DNA of 64,000 bases, taken from Scleropages formosus. Lineage: Eukaryota > Chordata > Actinopteri > Osteoglossiformes > Osteoglossidae. Shown here in pieces: positions 44,130-54,470 of the stretch. Positions within the stretch are counted from its first letter, which is position 1, and each line of letters begins with the position of its first letter. Location of the stretch: contig NC_041815.1 of NCBI RefSeq assembly GCF_900964775.1, forward strand, positions 13,233,443-13,297,442, read 5' to 3'. A program made the translations under genes and the position numbers. The notes below the pieces were generated by a model. That model saw nothing but the letters and a program-made list of their open reading frames with translations, had not been told where the DNA came from and made no database searches.

Positions 44130-45074
44130 TCATGAAGCTCGGTGAACTTGCTTTTTAGCAGTACAAATTTTGAGAATCCGCACTCTTATGTTTTGGACAC
44201 TTATTCCATATATTGTAGGGTTTAACAGAGGAGGAACTATCAAGAAATAAAGGGACATGAACATACGAGAGCCATAAGGGAAATTACTCATGTTAAACCT
44301 GCTTTGAATAACTTCAAAAAAGACTCCAACTGAATAATTTACAACAGCCAGTAGATGAGGAGTGCATGTTTGCAGAGCTTTGACACGAGAGTCCCTGGAG
44401 GCAAGCAGACAGACTCTGAGTATTTGTGCATAGGAAAAAATTACCATCAAGAGCTGAGGAGCAATTAAGAATACAACTGAAATCAGGCCAACAATACTAT
44501 GAACTGAGGTATCAAAACATGACAGTCGAACTAATACAAAATTGGCACAGTAAACTTTAGGTATGATCCTGCTACAGAAAGTAAGCTTAGCTGTGAGTAT
44601 AAAATACATACCGAAAGCAATAAATGGATACATCCAGGACAAGGCAATAAGACCAATCACTTTCTGAGGGGACATGACAATGTGGTAGTGTAACGGGTGA
44701 CAAATTGCAATGAACCTGTCATAGCCCATAACTGCTAAAACAGAGAACTCAGCAATAGCGTATGTGTGCAAACAGTAAATTTGTGCCAAGCAGAGTCCCA
44801 GAGAGATTTCATGTGAGTAAGACATCAGTTGACTAAGGAGGAAAGGGATTAATATGGTGCTTCCATAGATTCCATTCACTGCAAGGTTGCCTACAAAGAT
44901 GTACATGGGTTCATGGAGACTTTTCTCAAAGTAAATTAAACCAATGAGAAGTAGGTTTAGACATAATATCAGGATGTAAAGCAGAAGGAATACTATGAAG
45001 TACAAGTATTTTAGATCTTCCATTCCCATGTATTCAATCAATATGAAGGAGGTCACAGCTGATATGTTTTCCAT
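44130..45074 (-). CDS. Olfactory receptor B2, with extended tail
   Basis: Seven-transmembrane odorant receptor of 314 residues, six longer than usual. The stop used by the related 3' fragment at 13,206 (AAGAAGTAA) reads AAGCAA here, so translation runs on through QVHRAS to the next TGA. Seen: NIS (3-5), LHEPMYIF (53-60), C95, MGYDRFIAIC (116-125), C167/C176/C186, FSYAQILRVC, KALQTCTPHL and NPTIY in TM7. Its acceptor (TTTTTCACAG|TGTTCC) is intact and the promoter module is at 46,933-47,071. The TM3 region AIAEFSVLAVMGYDRF and the TM6 region AVVNYSVGVFFE are shared with C2, which suggests conversion within unit 2. Confidence 0.95.
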   Translation of the reverse strand: MENISAVTSFILIEYMGMEDLKYLYFIVFLLLYILILCLNLLLIGLIYFEKSLHEPMYIFVGNLAVNGIYGSTILIPFLLSQLMSYSHEISLGLCLAQIYCLHTYAIAEFSVLAVMGYDRFIAICHPLHYHIVMSPQKVIGLIALSWMYPFIAFGMYFILTAKLTFCSRIIPKVYCANFVLVRLSCFDTSVHSIVGLISVVFLIAPQLLMVIFSYAQILRVCLLASRDSRVKALQTCTPHLLAVVNYSVGVFFEVIQSRFNMSNFPYGSRMFMSLYFLIVPPLLNPTIYGISVQNIRVRILKICTAKKQVHRAS

Positions 45075-45163
45075 GGTTGTCTGGTTGTATTAGGAACACT
45101 GTGAAAAATGCAAGGGACATGTGATTAAATTATTTTCTGAATTCATTAGAATTGTACTAATCA

Positions 45164-45374
45164 CACACACACACACTTTCTGATCCGCTTGTCCCATACA
45201 GGGTCATGGGGAACCAGAGCCTACCCAGCAACACAGGGCGTAAGGCTGGAGGGAGAGGGGACACACCCAGGACAGGACACCAGTCCGCCGCAAGGCACCC
45301 CAAGCAGGACTCGAACCACAGACCCACTAGAGAGCAGAACCTGGTCCAACTCACTGCACCACCGCATCCCCTTC
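45164..45374 (-). mobile_element. tRNA-SINE in the B2 intron (first)
   Basis: Reverse-oriented. Target repeat TACTAATCA/TACTAGTCA at 45,155-45,163 and 45,375-45,383. Absent from the B1 side (about 14,405-14,430). Confidence 0.9.
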
Positions 45375-45476
45375 TACTAGTCATTCAATAATTAATGTAC
45401 TAATCATTAGAATGTAGGTCTTTTTACACCATATGCTACAGATTTCTAAATTCTGACACAATAAAATAAGCTGCAA

Positions 45477-45480
<4 letters not shown>

Positions 45481-45543
<63 letters not shown>

Positions 45544-45730
45544 AACTGCTCGTCCCATACGGGGTGGCGGGGAACCGGAGCCTACCCGGTAACACAGGGC
45601 GTAAGGCCAGAGGGGGAGGGGGACACACCCAGGACGGGATGCCAGTCCACCACAAGGCACCCCAAGCGGGACTCGAACCCCAGACCCACGGGAAAGTAGG
45701 ACCTGGTCCAACCCACTGTGCCCACCTACT
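45481..45730 (-). mobile_element. tRNA-SINE in the B2 intron (second)
   Basis: Reverse-oriented with a CA tail of about 60 bp. Perfect target repeat GCTGCAAAGCA at 45,470-45,480 and 45,731-45,741. The B1 sister is empty at about 14,509-14,519. Confidence 0.94.
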
Positions 45731-46323
45731 GCTGCAAAGCAGACGTTTTTTAAAAACAAGTAACAGATTTTTCATTAATACCCTTAATTTTTATGAAATG
45801 TTCTTCCTGGACTCATTTTACATTATCAAATCCATCTTCTGTTCAAATTTTATAAAATGTGAAGTACTTGTGGATTCTGACATTTCTTTATAAAACATTA
45901 AAAAATACAAGCACTGGTTTATTGGCACCTTTAGGATGATCATATAAAATTATCTTGAAATCATGTTTATGCTCTGAGACTCGGTCATTGTAGAAGTCAT
46001 AAAATAGGATACAGAATTTTGGAAAGGAAAGGCAGAGATGTGAAAAGAAAGCAAGAAGAAGAGGAAAAATGCGCAGCACACGTTTGCCCTCAACAGATTT
46101 CTGCGTACACAGTGAACCAGTTTGTTGCAGCTTACTCATCATGCCCCGTTTCATATATTTTCATCAGTGTTCTTTTCAGCACTGAGGCAAAAAAATTGAA
46201 AATTTGTGATCTGTACCCTACTGGCCACCTTAGCCTTGTAGCGGTGATTATAACACATGTTAGGGATATTATGGCACTCTCTTTTCAAATATGAATAAAT
46301 TATTCTTGAAGATTTTAATTTAT

Positions 46324-46609
46324 CAGAGATTCTTGACTTCTTTCTAGGCCATGGGATCCTTTCAGAATCAAATTACAGCTAACAATTTCTCTTAGAACAC
46401 TGTTCATAAATAAATTTGGAGAAAATATTGCACTATTTATTGTTCTGGAAACTGAATACCTTCAGATAGAAACATATCAGAAATAGTAGTAGTGCAGTGA
46501 TATTTTAATTTTGTTTCGTTTGATAGTGGTATTTTCTAAATAAAATTGTGATTTCACAGACCTCTCTGTTGAAATATTTGAACAATGGGCTCCAGATTAA
46601 GAAACCCTG
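46324..46609. mobile_element. hAT-like MITE, copy 3, and gypsy empty site
   Basis: Sister of 4,861-5,148 and 19,021-19,308. Here the sequence runs TTAATTTATCAGAGATTCTTG without interruption, so it shows the ancestral state before the gypsy element entered unit 1. Confidence 0.5.
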
Positions 46610-46932
46610 AACTGCGGTACACTCAGCCTTCATATTACAACTAGATTCAATAGTATTAGAACTTTTCATTAATTTAATTGATGGTTTTTTCATAAGTGAT
46701 TTCTTAAGCTATTTGCAATCATGTCCTGTGTATACAATTATGTAAATACAAGTGTTTATCAGAATTTATCAGAATAATCAACAGATTTGTTATATATGTG
46801 AGAAAAATGTCATATGTTTTAAGTTTCCTTAACTTTGCTAAAAAAGAAAACGTCTGCATGTAGATATGACTTCATACAATTACTGTAATAAGTATGTAAG
46901 GGATGACGAACATTGTAAAGTGTACTACATAC
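46610..46932. other. Distal B2 intron
   Basis: Non-coding, AT-rich, with no element recognised. It is shared with 19,309-19,672 only in part. Confidence 0.55.
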
Positions 46933-47071
46933 CTAGCTTGTGATCTTCTGATGTCAGGAAGGTTTTGACTGTATTAGTGGTCTTTCCAAAAACTGCCTTG
47001 TTAAGAGAGAAAATTCAGCGTCTTTTTGATAAGGTCCTGGTCACATGATCATAAGTACAATGATGATGTCA
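46933..47071 (-). promoter_or_regulatory. Promoter and non-coding exon 1 of OR B2
   Basis: Minus strand: TGACATCA (47,064-47,071), 13 bases, GATCATGTGA (47,041-47,050), 12 bases, CAAAAAG (47,022-47,028; one change from CATAAAG), predicted exon, donor CTAG|GTATGT (intron starts at 46,932; acceptor at 45,099; 1,834 bp). Confidence 0.7.
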
Positions 47072-47227
47072 TGATAAGATGATGTAAATGCATGAAATAA
47101 TTTCATAGATAAGGCTGAAGATGTTGATGATGGTAGTTATGTTATTTTTCATTATATAAATTCATTTTACACTTTAGACAATTTTTTATATTTATATATA
47201 AATATAGTATATATATATTTATATTTT

Positions 47228-47428
47228 GGCGCAGTGGGTTGGGCCGCAGTCCTGCTGTCCGGTGGGTCTGGGGTTCGAGTCCCGCTTGGGGTACCTTGCG
47301 ACGGACTGGCGTCCCGTCCTGGGTGTGTCCCCTTCCCCCTCTGGCCTTACGCCCTGTGTTGCCGGGTAGGCTCCGGTTCCCCGTGACCCCGTATGGGGCA
47401 AGCGGTTCTGAGAATGTGTGTGTGTGTG
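47228..47428 (+). mobile_element. tRNA-SINE, head-clipped
   Basis: Starts within the A box (GGCGCAGTGGG), otherwise near consensus. Target repeat TATTTATATTTT at 47,216-47,227 and 47,429-47,440. Confidence 0.92.
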
Positions 47429-47495
47429 TATTTATATTTTTTTTAAATATTCACATATAACCTTTTACATTTTTTTATACATTATTTAAAATCAG

Positions 47496-47700
47496 GGTGG
47501 CGCGGTGGCGCAGTGGGTTGGACCACAGTCCTGCTCTGCGGTGGGTCTGGGGTTCGAGTCCCGCTTGGGGTGCCTTGCGGCGGACTGGCATCCCGTCCTG
47601 GGTGTGTCCTCTCCCCCTCCGGCCTTACGCCCTGAGTTGCCGGGTAGGCTCCGGTTCCCCGTGACCCTGTATGGGACAAGCGGTTCTGAAAATGTGTGTG
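47496..47700 (+). mobile_element. tRNA-SINE, full length
   Basis: Near consensus. Perfect 13-bp target repeat TATTTAAAATCAG at 47,483-47,495 and 47,701-47,713. Confidence 0.95.
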
Positions 47701-47713
47701 TATTTAAAATCAG

Positions 47714-48425
47714 ACTTAAGAATCTTATTTAAAATAAGGTATACAATCCATGTGATACGTTATGCCTAAGAAGGGTACAATATTTAGCTGAGAAAGTCAT
47801 GTAGGACAGTCTTAGAAATTCCAAGAGGGTGAGCAAAATTGATCTGAACTGTCATGCAGCTCAAGCCTTAACTATTCTAGTGGAAAAAAATATAGTGACT
47901 TTCGGCAACCAAATGCATGTAAGACAAAGCTTCTGTTGTGAACTCAAGCACCACATAACACCTTAATTTGCCTGATGTGCAACATTAGTCAACCTACTTT
48001 TCCTGACCTCATAAAAGCATTTATTATGTTCATTAGTTGGTAAGTTATTGCTTTGGACAATAGCATCTAGATGAATAAAGGTAAACTGTCAGTACAGGAC
48101 AATTGAAGAAACAAATGTCAATTGATGTGAAGCACGTAACTCAAAAGTAAGAGGGCCTGGCAGGCATGCGCAGCCATGCTCTTTAGTCCATTTCCTCTTC
48201 AGTCCTTCTCCCATGCCTTGCAGTGCTCCGCATTCTGTATTTCCGTGGGTGTCGCTTCACAGTACAAATTCATTGTGGATTCCCTGGGGTGTCCCTGTTT
48301 GTTCACCAATACATTTTACTCCTCTCCTTTCAATTCCTTTCCAGTTTCAAAGAGGAACCACAGCTGTAGCCTTAGCAATGGTTTGCAGAATGAGGTGTAA
48401 AATGGTTAATTTATTTACAGATTGA
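47714..48425. other. Boundary DNA and 3' flank of C2
   Basis: No gene is seen. From about 47,960 the sequence matches unit 1 from 20,186 on, apart from the 545-bp segment missing here. 47,714-47,959 has no counterpart in the window. Confidence 0.6.
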
Positions 48426-48436
48426 TATTACATTTA

Positions 48437-48650
48437 GGGGGTGCGGTGGCGCAGTGGGTTGGACCACAGTCCTGCTGTCTGGTGGGTCTGGGGTTCGAGT
48501 CCCGCTTGGGGTGCCTTGCGACGGACTGGCGTCCCGTCCTGGGTGTGTCCCCTCCCCCTCCGGCCTTACGCCCCTGTGTTCCCGGGTAGGCTCCGGTTCC
48601 CCGTGACCCCGTATGGGACAAGCGGTTCTGAAAATGTGTGTGTGTGTGTG
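48437..48650 (+). mobile_element. tRNA-SINE, first of a tandem pair
   Basis: Near consensus. Target repeat TATTACATTTA at 48,426-48,436 and 48,651-48,661. The unit 1 sister is empty at about 21,206-21,216. Confidence 0.93.
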
Positions 48651-48661
48651 TATTACATTTA

Positions 48662-48898
48662 TGGGAGTGCGGTGGCACAGTGGTGTGGTGGCGCAGTGGC
48701 ACAGTGGGTTGGATCAGGTCCTACTCTCTGGTGGGTCGGGGGTTCGAGTCCTGCTTGGGGTGCCTTGCGGCAGACTGGCGTCCTGTCCTGGGTGTGTCCC
48801 CTCCCTCTCTAGCCTTACACCCTGTGTTACCAGGTAGGCTCTGGTTCCTCACAACCCTGTATGGGACAGGAGGTTCAGAAAGTGTGTGTATGTGTTTG
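48662..48898 (+). mobile_element. tRNA-SINE, second of a tandem pair
   Basis: Same strand, beginning at the end of the middle target copy. A third target copy, TATTATATTTA, follows at 48,899-48,909. This copy is more diverged and its head contains a repeated A-box region (GGTGGCACAGTGG / GGTGGCGCAGTGG / CACAGTGGG). Confidence 0.9.
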
Positions 48899-49065
48899 TA
48901 TTATATTTATACAACTAAATGTCATAATGTTTCTCTTTGTATATAGGCAACAGAAAGAGAGCTCTGCAGTTCCAGCAGAGTTTAGTTAAACTCCAGTACA
49001 CAAAATGATTCATAACCCCATTTCTGTATTCACCATGGAAAGTAATATGTGGTTATATGTGAATA

Positions 49066-49277
49066 CACACACACACACTTTCCAGAGCCGCTTGTCCCAG
49101 ACAGGGTCACGGGGAACCAGAGCCTACCTGGCAACACAGGGCGTAAGGCCAGAGGGGGAGGGGACACACCCAGGACGGGACGCCAGTCCGTCACAAGGCA
49201 CCCCAAGGGGGACTCGAACCCCAGACCCACCGGAGAGTAGGACTGCAGTCCAACCCACTGCGCCACCGCACCCCCTT
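49066..49277 (-). mobile_element. tRNA-SINE, left partner of a head-to-head pair
   Basis: Reverse-oriented, near consensus. The left flank is TATGTGAATA (49,056-49,065). The right flank is not the matching repeat but CGTAATGTAAATA, the reverse of the repeat that belongs to the right-hand SINE. Confidence 0.93.
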
Positions 49278-49311
49278 CGTAATGTAAATATTTTATTTAA
49301 ATATTCACATA
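49278..49311. other. 34-bp inverted segment between two SINEs
   Basis: Reads CGTAATGTAAATATTTTA...TTCACATA. Its reverse complement is exactly the unit 1 sequence at 21,360-21,393 (TATGTGAATATTTAAAT...TACATTACG). The outer flanks are in normal orientation, so only this piece is flipped. Confidence 0.92.
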
Positions 49312-49522
49312 CGGGGGGGTGCGGTGGCGCAGTGGGTTGGACCGGGTCCTGCTCTCCAGTGGGTCTGGGGTTCGAGTCCCGCTCGGGGTGCCTTGTGGCA
49401 GACTGGCGTCCCGTCCTGGGTGTGTCCCCTCCCCCTCTGGCCTTACGCCCTGTGTTGCCAGGTAGGCTCTGGTTCCCCGTGACCCCGTAAGGGACAAGCG
49501 GTTCTGAAAATGTGTGTGTGTG
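49312..49522 (+). mobile_element. tRNA-SINE, right partner of a head-to-head pair
   Basis: Plus-oriented, near consensus. The right flank is TATTTACATTACG (49,523-49,535). The left flank is TATTCACATA, the reverse of the repeat belonging to the left SINE. Confidence 0.93.
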
Positions 49523-49535
49523 TATTTACATTACG

Positions 49536-50466
49536 GATAAGTGAAGTCATGCTGCAGAAGCAGAGAGAGGGGATGCTTGACCAGAGTACATACTTTGTTT
49601 ATAAATGTAACCCTGCCTTCTGCAACTGTTTTTTAACAATCAGAAAGCCAAAAGAATGGGGTTTAATTAATTAATCCAAGTTTATAGGAACATAGGTTTT
49701 CTGTGTGTCTTCCTTCGTTTCAGTGACCTTCTGAAGTCTTCACTGTGTCGTCAGTTCATGCTCTGGTTTATGCCCAGCTATTGTGAGAAGGAGTAATGAA
49801 GTGTAAATTAAGGCAGCAAGCTATTTGAGTGTCCTGAAAATTAAACGTTACCTGTGAAAGAATACTGCTTGGAATTAAAAATGTAGCTTTGTCATTTCTA
49901 GTCATTTGTTTCCATATCCATTTCAGATATATTTTCAAACCGAAAATGGACATGTAATAAAAAATTTTTCAACACACCTTTAAATTTACATTCTAAGTTC
50001 AAATATTTCTTTTAATTAATAAATGAAACTGAAATAATCAGGGACATTTTTGACAACCATAGGGTACTGGAAACAATCTTGATCACAAATATTGATTAGC
50101 ATCCCTTCAGTTTTGTCAAACACATTAAAATAAATGCATACACAGAATTCTGTTAGTCATTCAACATACTACAGAAACCACTTTTAGAAATGACTGACAT
50201 ACTTATTAGTTTTAAATCTGTACCGTTAGCTATATTTATATTTACAGTGGCCCAGATTGTTGTAGATTCAGTCAATTTAAGTTACAGATTCTACATTTTG
50301 TTTGGTTAGAGAGAAACCAAGTTATGTATTTTACTATTTTGATTTAGTTATATAATAGCCAGATTTAAATAAATTTCAATCAGTTTTTTTTACATATGAA
50401 TACGTATTATTTAGCAAAGCAAAAAGTCACAATACAATATTTCTTGTCTATTTCATGAATACCAGT
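49536..50466. other. 3' flank of OR C2
   Basis: Non-coding. Matches 21,395-22,337 with a few small gaps. No element was recognised. Confidence 0.65.
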
Positions 50467-51393
50467 TTATTTCTTAACAGGAAAAATTTTTAAAATCCAT
50501 ACTCTTATATTTTGAACACTTATTCCATACACAGCAGGGTTTAGCAGAGGAGGAAATATCAAGAAATAAAGGGACATGAACATACGAGAGCCATAAGAGA
50601 AATTACTCATGTTAAACCTGCTTTGAATAATTTCAAAAAAGACTCCAACTGAATAATTTACAACAGCCAGTAGATGAGGAGTGCATGTTTGCAGAGCTTT
50701 GACACGAGAGTCCCTGGAGGCAAGCAGACAGACTCTGAGTATTTGTGCATAGGAAAACATTACCATCAAGAGCTGAGGAACAATTAAGAATACAGTTGCA
50801 ACCAGGCCAACAATGCTATGAACTGAGGTATCAAAACATGACAGTCGAACTAATAGAAAATTGGCACAGTAAACTTTAGGTATGATCCTGCTGCAGAAAG
50901 TAAGCTTAGCTGTTAGTATGAAATAACTTCCAAAAGCAATAAGGGGATACATCCAGGACAAGGCAATAAGACCAATCACTTTCTGAGGGGACATGACAAT
51001 GTGGTAGTGTAACGGGTGACAAATTGCAATGAACCTGTCATAGCCCATAACTGCTAAAACAGAGAACTCAGCAATAGCGTATGTGTGCAAACAGTAAATC
51101 TGTGCCAGACAGAGTCCCAGAGAGATTTCATGTGAGCGAGACAGCAACTGCCCAAGAAAGGAAGGAATTAATATGGAGCTTCCATACATTCCATTCACTG
51201 CAAGGTTACACACAAAGATGTACATGGGTTCATGGAGACTTTTCTCAAAGTAAATTACACCAATGAGAAGTAGGTTTAGACATAATATCAGGATGTAAAG
51301 CAGAAGGAATACTATGAAGTACAGGTATTTAAGATCTTCCATTTCTATGTATTCAATCAATATGAAGGAGGTCACTGCTGAAACGTTTTCCAT
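50467..51393 (-). CDS. Olfactory receptor C2
   Basis: Seven-transmembrane odorant receptor of 308 residues. Seen: NVS (3-5), LHEPMYIF, C95, MGYDRFIAIC (the B-type version, where C1 has MSYDRYIAIC), C167/C176/C186, FSYAQILRVC, KALQTCTPHL, NPAVY and the tail FPVKK (C-type). The first 100 or so residues and the C-terminus match C1. The stretch from AIAEFSVLAVMGYDRF to IALSWMYP and the TM6 part AVVNYSVGVFFE match B2 and A2, a conversion-like mosaic. Acceptor TTTTTTACAG|TGTTCC (exon 2 starts at 51,417); intron 1,367 bp; promoter at 52,785-52,931. Flanking DNA is orthologous in position to C1. Confidence 0.96.
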   Translation of the reverse strand: MENVSAVTSFILIEYIEMEDLKYLYFIVFLLLYILILCLNLLLIGVIYFEKSLHEPMYIFVCNLAVNGMYGSSILIPSFLGQLLSRSHEISLGLCLAQIYCLHTYAIAEFSVLAVMGYDRFIAICHPLHYHIVMSPQKVIGLIALSWMYPLIAFGSYFILTAKLTFCSRIIPKVYCANFLLVRLSCFDTSVHSIVGLVATVFLIVPQLLMVMFSYAQILRVCLLASRDSRVKALQTCTPHLLAVVNYSVGVFFEIIQSRFNMSNFSYGSRMFMSLYFLIFPPLLNPAVYGISVQNIRVWILKIFPVKK

Positions 51394-51947
51394 TGTCTTC
51401 TGGTTGTATTAGGAACACTGTAAAAAACTGCAAAGGAGTTTGTGATTTTATTATTTTCTTTTCTGATTTAATTACCATTCCTTTCTGTTCCCTATCTCAT
51501 TTTCTCCCATTTTTTAATATTTTTACACCATATGCAACTGTTTTCAAAGTACTGATACAAAAAACAAAAATAAGCCACAAAAAAGAATTGTTTTAAAACA
51601 ACTGGCTTTCATTAAAACTATGAAAGATTATTGGGTGTTCTTCTTGGACTCTTTTTACTTTATCAAATTCATCTTCTGGTTACGTTTTATAAAATGTATA
51701 GTAAGTACTGCAAAGTACTTTTGACTGTCTGCATTTTGCCACAAACCTGAAATTTATATAAATACATATATCTTAATATGTATATCTTTATATTTATTAT
51801 ATTTATTTAATGCTACTTACATATATTTAACACTTAACATCAAAAGCATTGTGTCACGGTTTATTAGCCTTTATGTGACAAACATATAAAATATACTGAC
51901 AGCATATTTAAGATGCCAAGCTAGGTCATCTTCAGTTTTCATGTATT

Positions 51948-52013
51948 TCATGTATTAGTTTCATGTATTCTATGACTGAATATGAAGGTCGTCACTACTG
52001 GTATTTTATCCAT
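51948..52013 (-). pseudogene. Relic of another OR start region, in the C2 intron
   Basis: Sister of 23,987-24,052. Reads MDKIPVVTTFIFSH, then stops. The relic therefore predates the unit duplication. Confidence 0.58.
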
Positions 52014-52228
52014 ATTCTCTGGTTCAATGTGAAAACAAAGTTAAAGCACACATAATTTATTTTCCCTGCTCTAAAAAGAATTTTTAACTTTTAAATCAAA
52101 TACAGGAATCTCAGTAAATCTTAGTACTGTTCGTGATGAAAAGTTGCTCTCTTCTCTGAAGCAAGTTTTCTTTAATAGTTTGCATTTTGTTCAAGTTTAA
52201 GAAAGTTATTTTGGTTGTTTGCATTTTT

Positions 52229-52492
52229 TTAGAAACTGAACCTTTCTCTGTATAACATTTGATGACAGGTCTGCCCATTAAAATGCAGTTGAGGCCATCC
52301 TAAAATTATGTGCAAAACATGTTGTAGCATGTAGACTAAGTCATTGTTGAGGCTGTACAGAAGGGCTAAGGAAAAATGGAGACAGAGGTGAGAAAAGTAT
52401 ATGAGGAGGTAGGAATGGAGAAGTGCATAACAGACTGTCCTCAGATAGATCCGTACATACTTGGTGTAATTATATTCAGTGTAGATGTTCAA
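52229..52492 (-). other. Intronic open frame, second copy
   Basis: Translates identically to 24,268-24,531 (87 codons). See that entry. No function is proposed. Confidence 0.3.
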
Positions 52493-52784
52493 AGTTCATC
52501 GTATTATATACATGGTAGCCTTGTAAGAGGTAAGGGATGGTGCAGGTAATGATGCCTCCCATCCAAGAAGGTCAAAGATGGATTTAATGATAACAAAAGA
52601 TATTAACTAAGCTAATGAAGAGATTCAGTGAAAGTTTGTGACTTTAAACATTAATCAAAATCATATTAGGTTTGTTTTTTTATGATTCTGTGTTCTGAAT
52701 AATCAACTTCTTTCATTGAAATTGAAAAATTGAATGCAATAAAGAATTAGGAATATGAGTTTTATGAAGGCAAATATTACATAC

Positions 52785-52931
52785 CTAGCTTTCACCTTTC
52801 TGAAGTTCAGCAGGTTTCTGGCTGTAGCTCTGGGACTTGCAGAAACTTGTCTTGAAGACTGAGAAGGTGTGAAGTTCAAGACTTTATGATAAGGCTCTTG
52901 TCACATGATCTTAAGTAGACTGATGATGTCA
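52785..52931 (-). promoter_or_regulatory. Promoter and non-coding exon 1 of OR C2
   Basis: Minus strand: TGACATCA (52,924-52,931), 13 bases, GATCATGTGA (52,901-52,910), 12 bases, CATAAAG (52,882-52,888), predicted exon, donor CTAG|GTATGT (intron starts at 52,784). Confidence 0.72.
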
Positions 52932-53086
52932 TTGTGGAATGTTATTATTGTAGTCACTTCAAATCTGATATTGAGGATGGTGATCATGGTACAGGCAGTC
53001 CCCGAAATACAAACAAGTTCTGTGCCCTCAGTCTGTCTTTAATTTGGATTTTGAAGGAAGCTGGAACAGTTAGGTATGGTGGATGG

Positions 53087-53090
<4 letters not shown>

Positions 53091-53148
<58 letters not shown>

Positions 53149-53343
53149 TTTCAGAACCGCTTGTCCCATACGGGGTCGCGGGGAACCGGAGCCTACCCGG
53201 CAACACAGGGCGTAAGGTCGGAGGGGGAGGGGACACACCCAGGACGGGACGCCAGTCCGTCGCAAGGCACCCCAAGCGGGACTCGAACCCCAGACCCACT
53301 GGAAAGCAGGACCCGGTCCAACCCACTGCGCCACCGCACCCCC
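53091..53343 (-). mobile_element. tRNA-SINE inside Tigger copy 2
   Basis: Reverse-oriented, near consensus, with a CA tail of about 56 bp. Flanked by copies of TATGGTGGATA. The unit 1 sister is empty (GTACGGTGGGTATCTAAC at 25,106). Confidence 0.92.
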
Positions 53344-54101
53344 ATATGGTGGATATCTAACATCAATTTGTCAAATGTTTGTCTTAGTACATAGTATATT
53401 GTGTATCTTGCTATGCATAAAAAGCATTAAAGGAACACTTTGGATACACTAAAACATATTCAATATAACAGTACAGTAGTAATAATAATAATAATGCCAT
53501 GATGAAAAGAGGACACGGAGGAGGCTGGACCCAAGTGCAGGGTTGTTTGTTCAGAATCAAAGGACTAGACATGTTCTTGTTGTCGGGGACGGGCTGATGG
53601 TTGGTCGGTTGATCGGTGAACTAACAGAGGCAAGGATCCGAAATCGGGGTCAAGAGACAAGGCGGGCGGCCATTATCAAAGAGATGCAGAACAGGACTGG
53701 GGAACCATGAGGGACAGGACTTGGAAAAGCAGAGAGGAGGAGGTTTGAGAATGTGCCGGGGGGGCGGAGGGTGGGTTGTCTGGAGTGAGATTCCGCAGCT
53801 GGGAAGAAGTGTCTTTTGTAGCCAAGTGCTCTTTGAGAGAGAGAGAGGGGGACAGTGTGTTTGTGGGTGCGCGCAAATATTAAAGAAACTTTTATGTTTG
53901 CTTTTCCAGTGTTCGTTGGCATTTCACCTTTCACTTTATTATTTCCACTTTAGTTTCAGTCATGATCATTTTCCTTTTCTTGGATGGATCACCATCACTT
54001 GCATCACATTTATGCTTTGATGTCATGGTTAGGAGGGTAAAACCAAAAAAAAATTAAAGCAATAACACACGAAATACTGTTAACAGGAGAAGAAGGAAGT
54101 C

Positions 54102-54470
54102 AGGGCTGCACAGTGGCACAGCGAATAGCGTTGTTGTCTCACAACACCTGGGTGGGGCAAGAAAACATGGGTTTGACCCCCGCTCAGTCTGTGTGGAGTT
54201 TGCACATTCTCCCCATGTCTGCGTGGGTTTCCTCCGGGTGCTCTGGTTTCCTTCCACAGTCCAAAGACATGCTGTTCAGGTTCCGCCATAGTGTGTGAGT
54301 GTCACAGAGTGAGTGTGTTTCACTGATGCATGGAGGAGTAACCCCTTGTAAGTAGTGTATCTAGCAATGTAGCCACCTTGGTGAATAATGTGTGTGGGCT
54401 ACTAACACTATACAGTATCTGTTCTAAGTCGTTTTGGACAAAAGCATCTGCAAAGTGAATAAATGTAAAT
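54102..54470 (+). mobile_element. V-SINE, full length
   Basis: Head with A-box-like GTGGCACAGCGAATAGCG and B-box-like GGTTTGACCCC, then the V-SINE core (TGTGTGGAGTTTGCACATTC, GTGGGTTTCCTCCGGGTGC, AGTCCAAAGACATGC) and a tail GCAAAGTGAATAAATGTAAA. Absent from the unit 1 sister at about 26,085, so it was inserted after the duplication. Confidence 0.88.
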
